Position numbers and translations under genes: made by a program. This document shows, one piece after another, positions 62,701-64,000 of a stretch of 64,000 bases of DNA (the stretch's first letter is position 1; every line of letters starts with the position of its first letter). The stretch is from Parabacteroides hominis (lineage in GTDB: Bacteria; Bacteroidota; Bacteroidia; Bacteroidales; Tannerellaceae): contig NZ_JACOOJ010000014.1 in assembly GCF_014287585.1 (NCBI RefSeq), positions 1-64,000 of the forward strand, in the 5' to 3' direction. Below the pieces are notes generated by a model. It was given only the letters and a program-made list of their open reading frames with translations, was not told where the DNA came from and made no database searches.

Positions 62701-64000
62701 CTTGCCTTGAAGCTCGAATATGTGGAAGGAGCCGTGTGGCTGGTCCGGATTCTGAAAGCTTTCGGCAAAGACACTTTCGGGCGTTCCGGCTATTACTATA
62801 ATTCCAGCTATACGAAGAAAGAGGTATTGAGCAAACTCCTGCGTTGCTGCTATCCGTCTAAAACGGATAATGCCGCTGTTCTGACCGGATTGTTGAAGAA
62901 TTCCGGTATCACGGAGACGCGTTTGGTCGAAACAGCCATGTATGCACCGCAGTGGCTTGAAATCATCGAACAATGTATCGGATGGAAAGCTCTGACCAGT
63001 ACCGCTTTCTATTTCCATGCCCATATAAACGAATGGTGTGATGACAAGAAAAAAGCCATCATAGCCCGTTATACCCCGATCGAACCGGAGGATTTGCGTT
63101 TAGGCGCATTCGATATCGACTGGTTCCGCGAAGCCTATAAGGAGATAGGAGAGAAGCGTTTCGAAGTTGTCTACAATGCGGCCAAATATATTTCTTCCAG
63201 CAACGGACATACGCGTGCCCGCAAATATGCAGATGCCGTGAACGGCAAACTGATTACTTCGGAAGTCAAAAAGCAGATAGAGGAAAAGCGTAATAAGGAT
63301 TTGCTGATGGCATATTGCCTGATCCCGCTTGCCAAAAAAGCAACACCGGATTTGTTGGAACGTTATCAATATCTGCAACAGTTCCTGAAAGAAAGCAAAG
63401 CTTTTGGCGCCCAGCGCCAGGATAGCGAAAAGAAAGCAGTGGAGATCGGCATGCAGAATCTGGCCCGCAATGCCGGCTATAGCGATGTCACCCGCCTTAT
63501 CTGGAGTATGGAGACGGAACTGATCAAAGAAATGGAACCTTATTTCACTCCGGTGGAGATAGAAGGCGTTCAGGTATATGTAAGCATCGACGAAGAAGGT
63601 AAATCCGATCTGAAGCTGATAAAGGGAAGTAAAGAACTGAACAGCGTTCCTGCAAAGCTGAAGAAAAATGCTTATTTAGAGGAACTGAAAGCCGTCCATA
63701 AAAAACTTAAGAACCAGTATTCCCGTTCGCGCCTTATGCTGGAACAGGCGATGGAAGACGAAACCCCCTTCTATATCAGCGAGCTGGAGACGTTGACGCA
63801 TAATCCCGTCATCTGGCCTTTGTTGCGTAACCTTGTTTTCGTGAGCAAGGATGATACAGGGTTTTATCTGGATAAGAATCTGGTAACGCCTGATGGAGAA
63901 TGTATTTCGCAAAAAGCTTCGACACCGGTACGCATTGCGCATCCGGTCGATTTGTACACCCGCAATGTATGGCATCGTTATCAGCAATGTTTGTTCGAGA
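59707..64000 (+). CDS. DUF4132-type giant HEAT-repeat protein (partial, runs off the window)
   Basis: At least 1431 codons, open to the window edge. The first ~1200 residues are mostly helical, with HEAT-like repeats (SPRSAAFEILDKQEIS, KSGVLRQQAIKLLMKRGPEALS and others). The last part (SVPAKLKKNAYLEELKAVHKKLKNQYSRSRLMLEQAMEDETPFYISELETLTHNPVIWPLLRNLVF in parts) fits the start of a DUF4132 domain. DUF4132 proteins such as E. coli YehF/MolR are encoded with MoxR-type AAA+ ATPases, VWA and SWIM proteins; such genes would be expected just beyond this window. The start is the ATG at 59707. Function unknown. Confidence 0.75.
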   Translation, partial: MGLFWRQSSESFVSGYFYKLVNNDRQLSEKGRKLFSALVSRFTINTSEADNYLRSLMDGKQIRYIWQLFDDDRREVLQYMLGEEYAQKYIAWLHKLPSIPYTSGYYRRPVRSDNAGLHYTKALDNLKDFLAIVASGLPLEVLMEGGRTEEERAFIGDINFHHLMSVEIDAGNTAVIEKTKDIICSDNNAGRISYSLLQGIVMSNNRELYELEGKLLLAARLQEGLHQSIAETMDSGTVEAFVYLFNIMRTNDMQRFSSVKRAVGTWTGLLDENNADRINQKVMDLIYMSLTDPSYADACLNSEDSIELYMALWSKGFHKLEDLTATAEQVMEEGVKHKVQVLFYYLLNIQAEWMQEQLSKQALERFSGDFSIVVSFLRSYLASVSIGYYYPRKKEDHSYFDSLSEAKKQYYILKDINSRLTKKLTFSPFIFPWHSTELTHEDILEKMASIIYVVGSDELLDDLCTCYEQAGSNVRAFIVKELLKQPASQIQVDTLVKALGDRADSPRSAAFEILDKQEISDDQYLKIEELLKYKSGVLRQQAIKLLMKRGPEALSGTIARLLSAPLADKRLAALDMLLTLRKKGGQAEVCDSLVPLVSSIEKPSSKELLLIEQLIVKKEESSVYTKENGFGLYDPSTKVQLPVLSVDEDFNMKEVFSLFQEGSLIKKLFGRKQQGAYEIIEKLNNLIAANANYEYRAKYGSTYLLNDYFTETDNADKAEKELDKYPLAGVWRNFYKEEVGSFEILFQLAFLLNTDWNSGDSYWNWNSVIDKSSPVICPFYGFDLSGLKKRVNRLPYLRTVNHIINLLIAENRNDGYVRKVANNILVSFSSVLNEKNLYKLYDYKNYQGTQKYTIFSFQDRRISTWMSNSYGWSTDEEFVRHFTVRYHFYNLARYFQTDEPSAITDSNLLIYDFAKMYEMGLLPASEVMKELMVRKKADDNIGTVSSLLCGNLTVWQRRQFKPYEDTGLEQFKDLARKVIDRILDIELKRGDTPTEVSHLALKLEYVEGAVWLVRILKAFGKDTFGRSGYYYNSSYTKKEVLSKLLRCCYPSKTDNAAVLTGLLKNSGITETRLVETAMYAPQWLEIIEQCIGWKALTSTAFYFHAHINEWCDDKKKAIIARYTPIEPEDLRLGAFDIDWFREAYKEIGEKRFEVVYNAAKYISSSNGHTRARKYADAVNGKLITSEVKKQIEEKRNKDLLMAYCLIPLAKKATPDLLERYQYLQQFLKESKAFGAQRQDSEKKAVEIGMQNLARNAGYSDVTRLIWSMETELIKEMEPYFTPVEIEGVQVYVSIDEEGKSDLKLIKGSKELNSVPAKLKKNAYLEELKAVHKKLKNQYSRSRLMLEQAMEDETPFYISELETLTHNPVIWPLLRNLVFVSKDDTGFYLDKNLVTPDGECISQKASTPVRIAHPVDLYTRNVWHRYQQCLFE

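Overview
The window looks like a Bacteroidales chromosome, most likely Parabacteroides. Three things point there: Bacteroidetes promoters (TAnnTTTG, in good cases 19-20 bp downstream of TTG), lipoproteins and surface proteins of that phylum, and type IX secretion features (a PorZ-like protein, sorting-domain substrates and a DUF6383-like tail that I associate with Parabacteroides). No rRNA, tRNA or CRISPR array was seen.

Layout. 0-4.9 kb: a BlaI/M56-peptidase pair with an operator over its promoter, a sulfatase, an orphan XRE regulator, and a small membrane-protein operon ending in three tandem 34-36 residue paralogues. 4.9-11.3 kb: one 2139-residue secreted repeat protein. 11.6-16.6 kb: a VirE_N/DUF3987 + DUF4248 / HU-like + glucosaminidase module, a small amphipathic ORF, palindromic repeats, and an antitoxin with a toxin remnant. 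16.6-32.6 kb: a leftward efflux locus encoding an ABC ATPase, an ABC permease fused to a peptidase-like ectodomain, TolC, a membrane fusion protein, an RND pump, a second RND pump fused to an ABC ATPase, and an ABC permease cut off from the rest by a repeat element. 32.7-38.3 kb: rubrerythrin, then a receptor/secreted-peptide/TPR-HTH regulator set in which the peptide gene is frameshifted. 39-51 kb: SulP transporter, lysyl-endopeptidase-like secreted protease, radical SAM protein, two envelope proteins, DUF4294 protein, TrmH-type methyltransferase, a 590 bp non-coding stretch with DnaA-box-like sites, and nadA. 51-58.5 kb: porZ, rdgB, yitT, leuS and an ORF6N protein. 59.2 kb to the end: a small unknown protein followed by a DUF4132-type giant protein that runs off the window.

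A family of roughly 310-555 bp elements occurs three times (15.5, 17.4 and 39.2 kb). The best copy has 47-48 bp terminal inverted repeats and no transposase. One copy supplies the stop codon of a gene. A palindromic sub-unit also found in the elements sits in frame inside the RND-ABC fusion gene.

The most unusual content is the RND-ABC fusion and its mixed ABC/RND operon, the tandem mini-membrane proteins, the frameshifted secreted peptide, and the unknown gene paired with the DUF4132 protein. Family names were assigned by reading motifs, without database searches.
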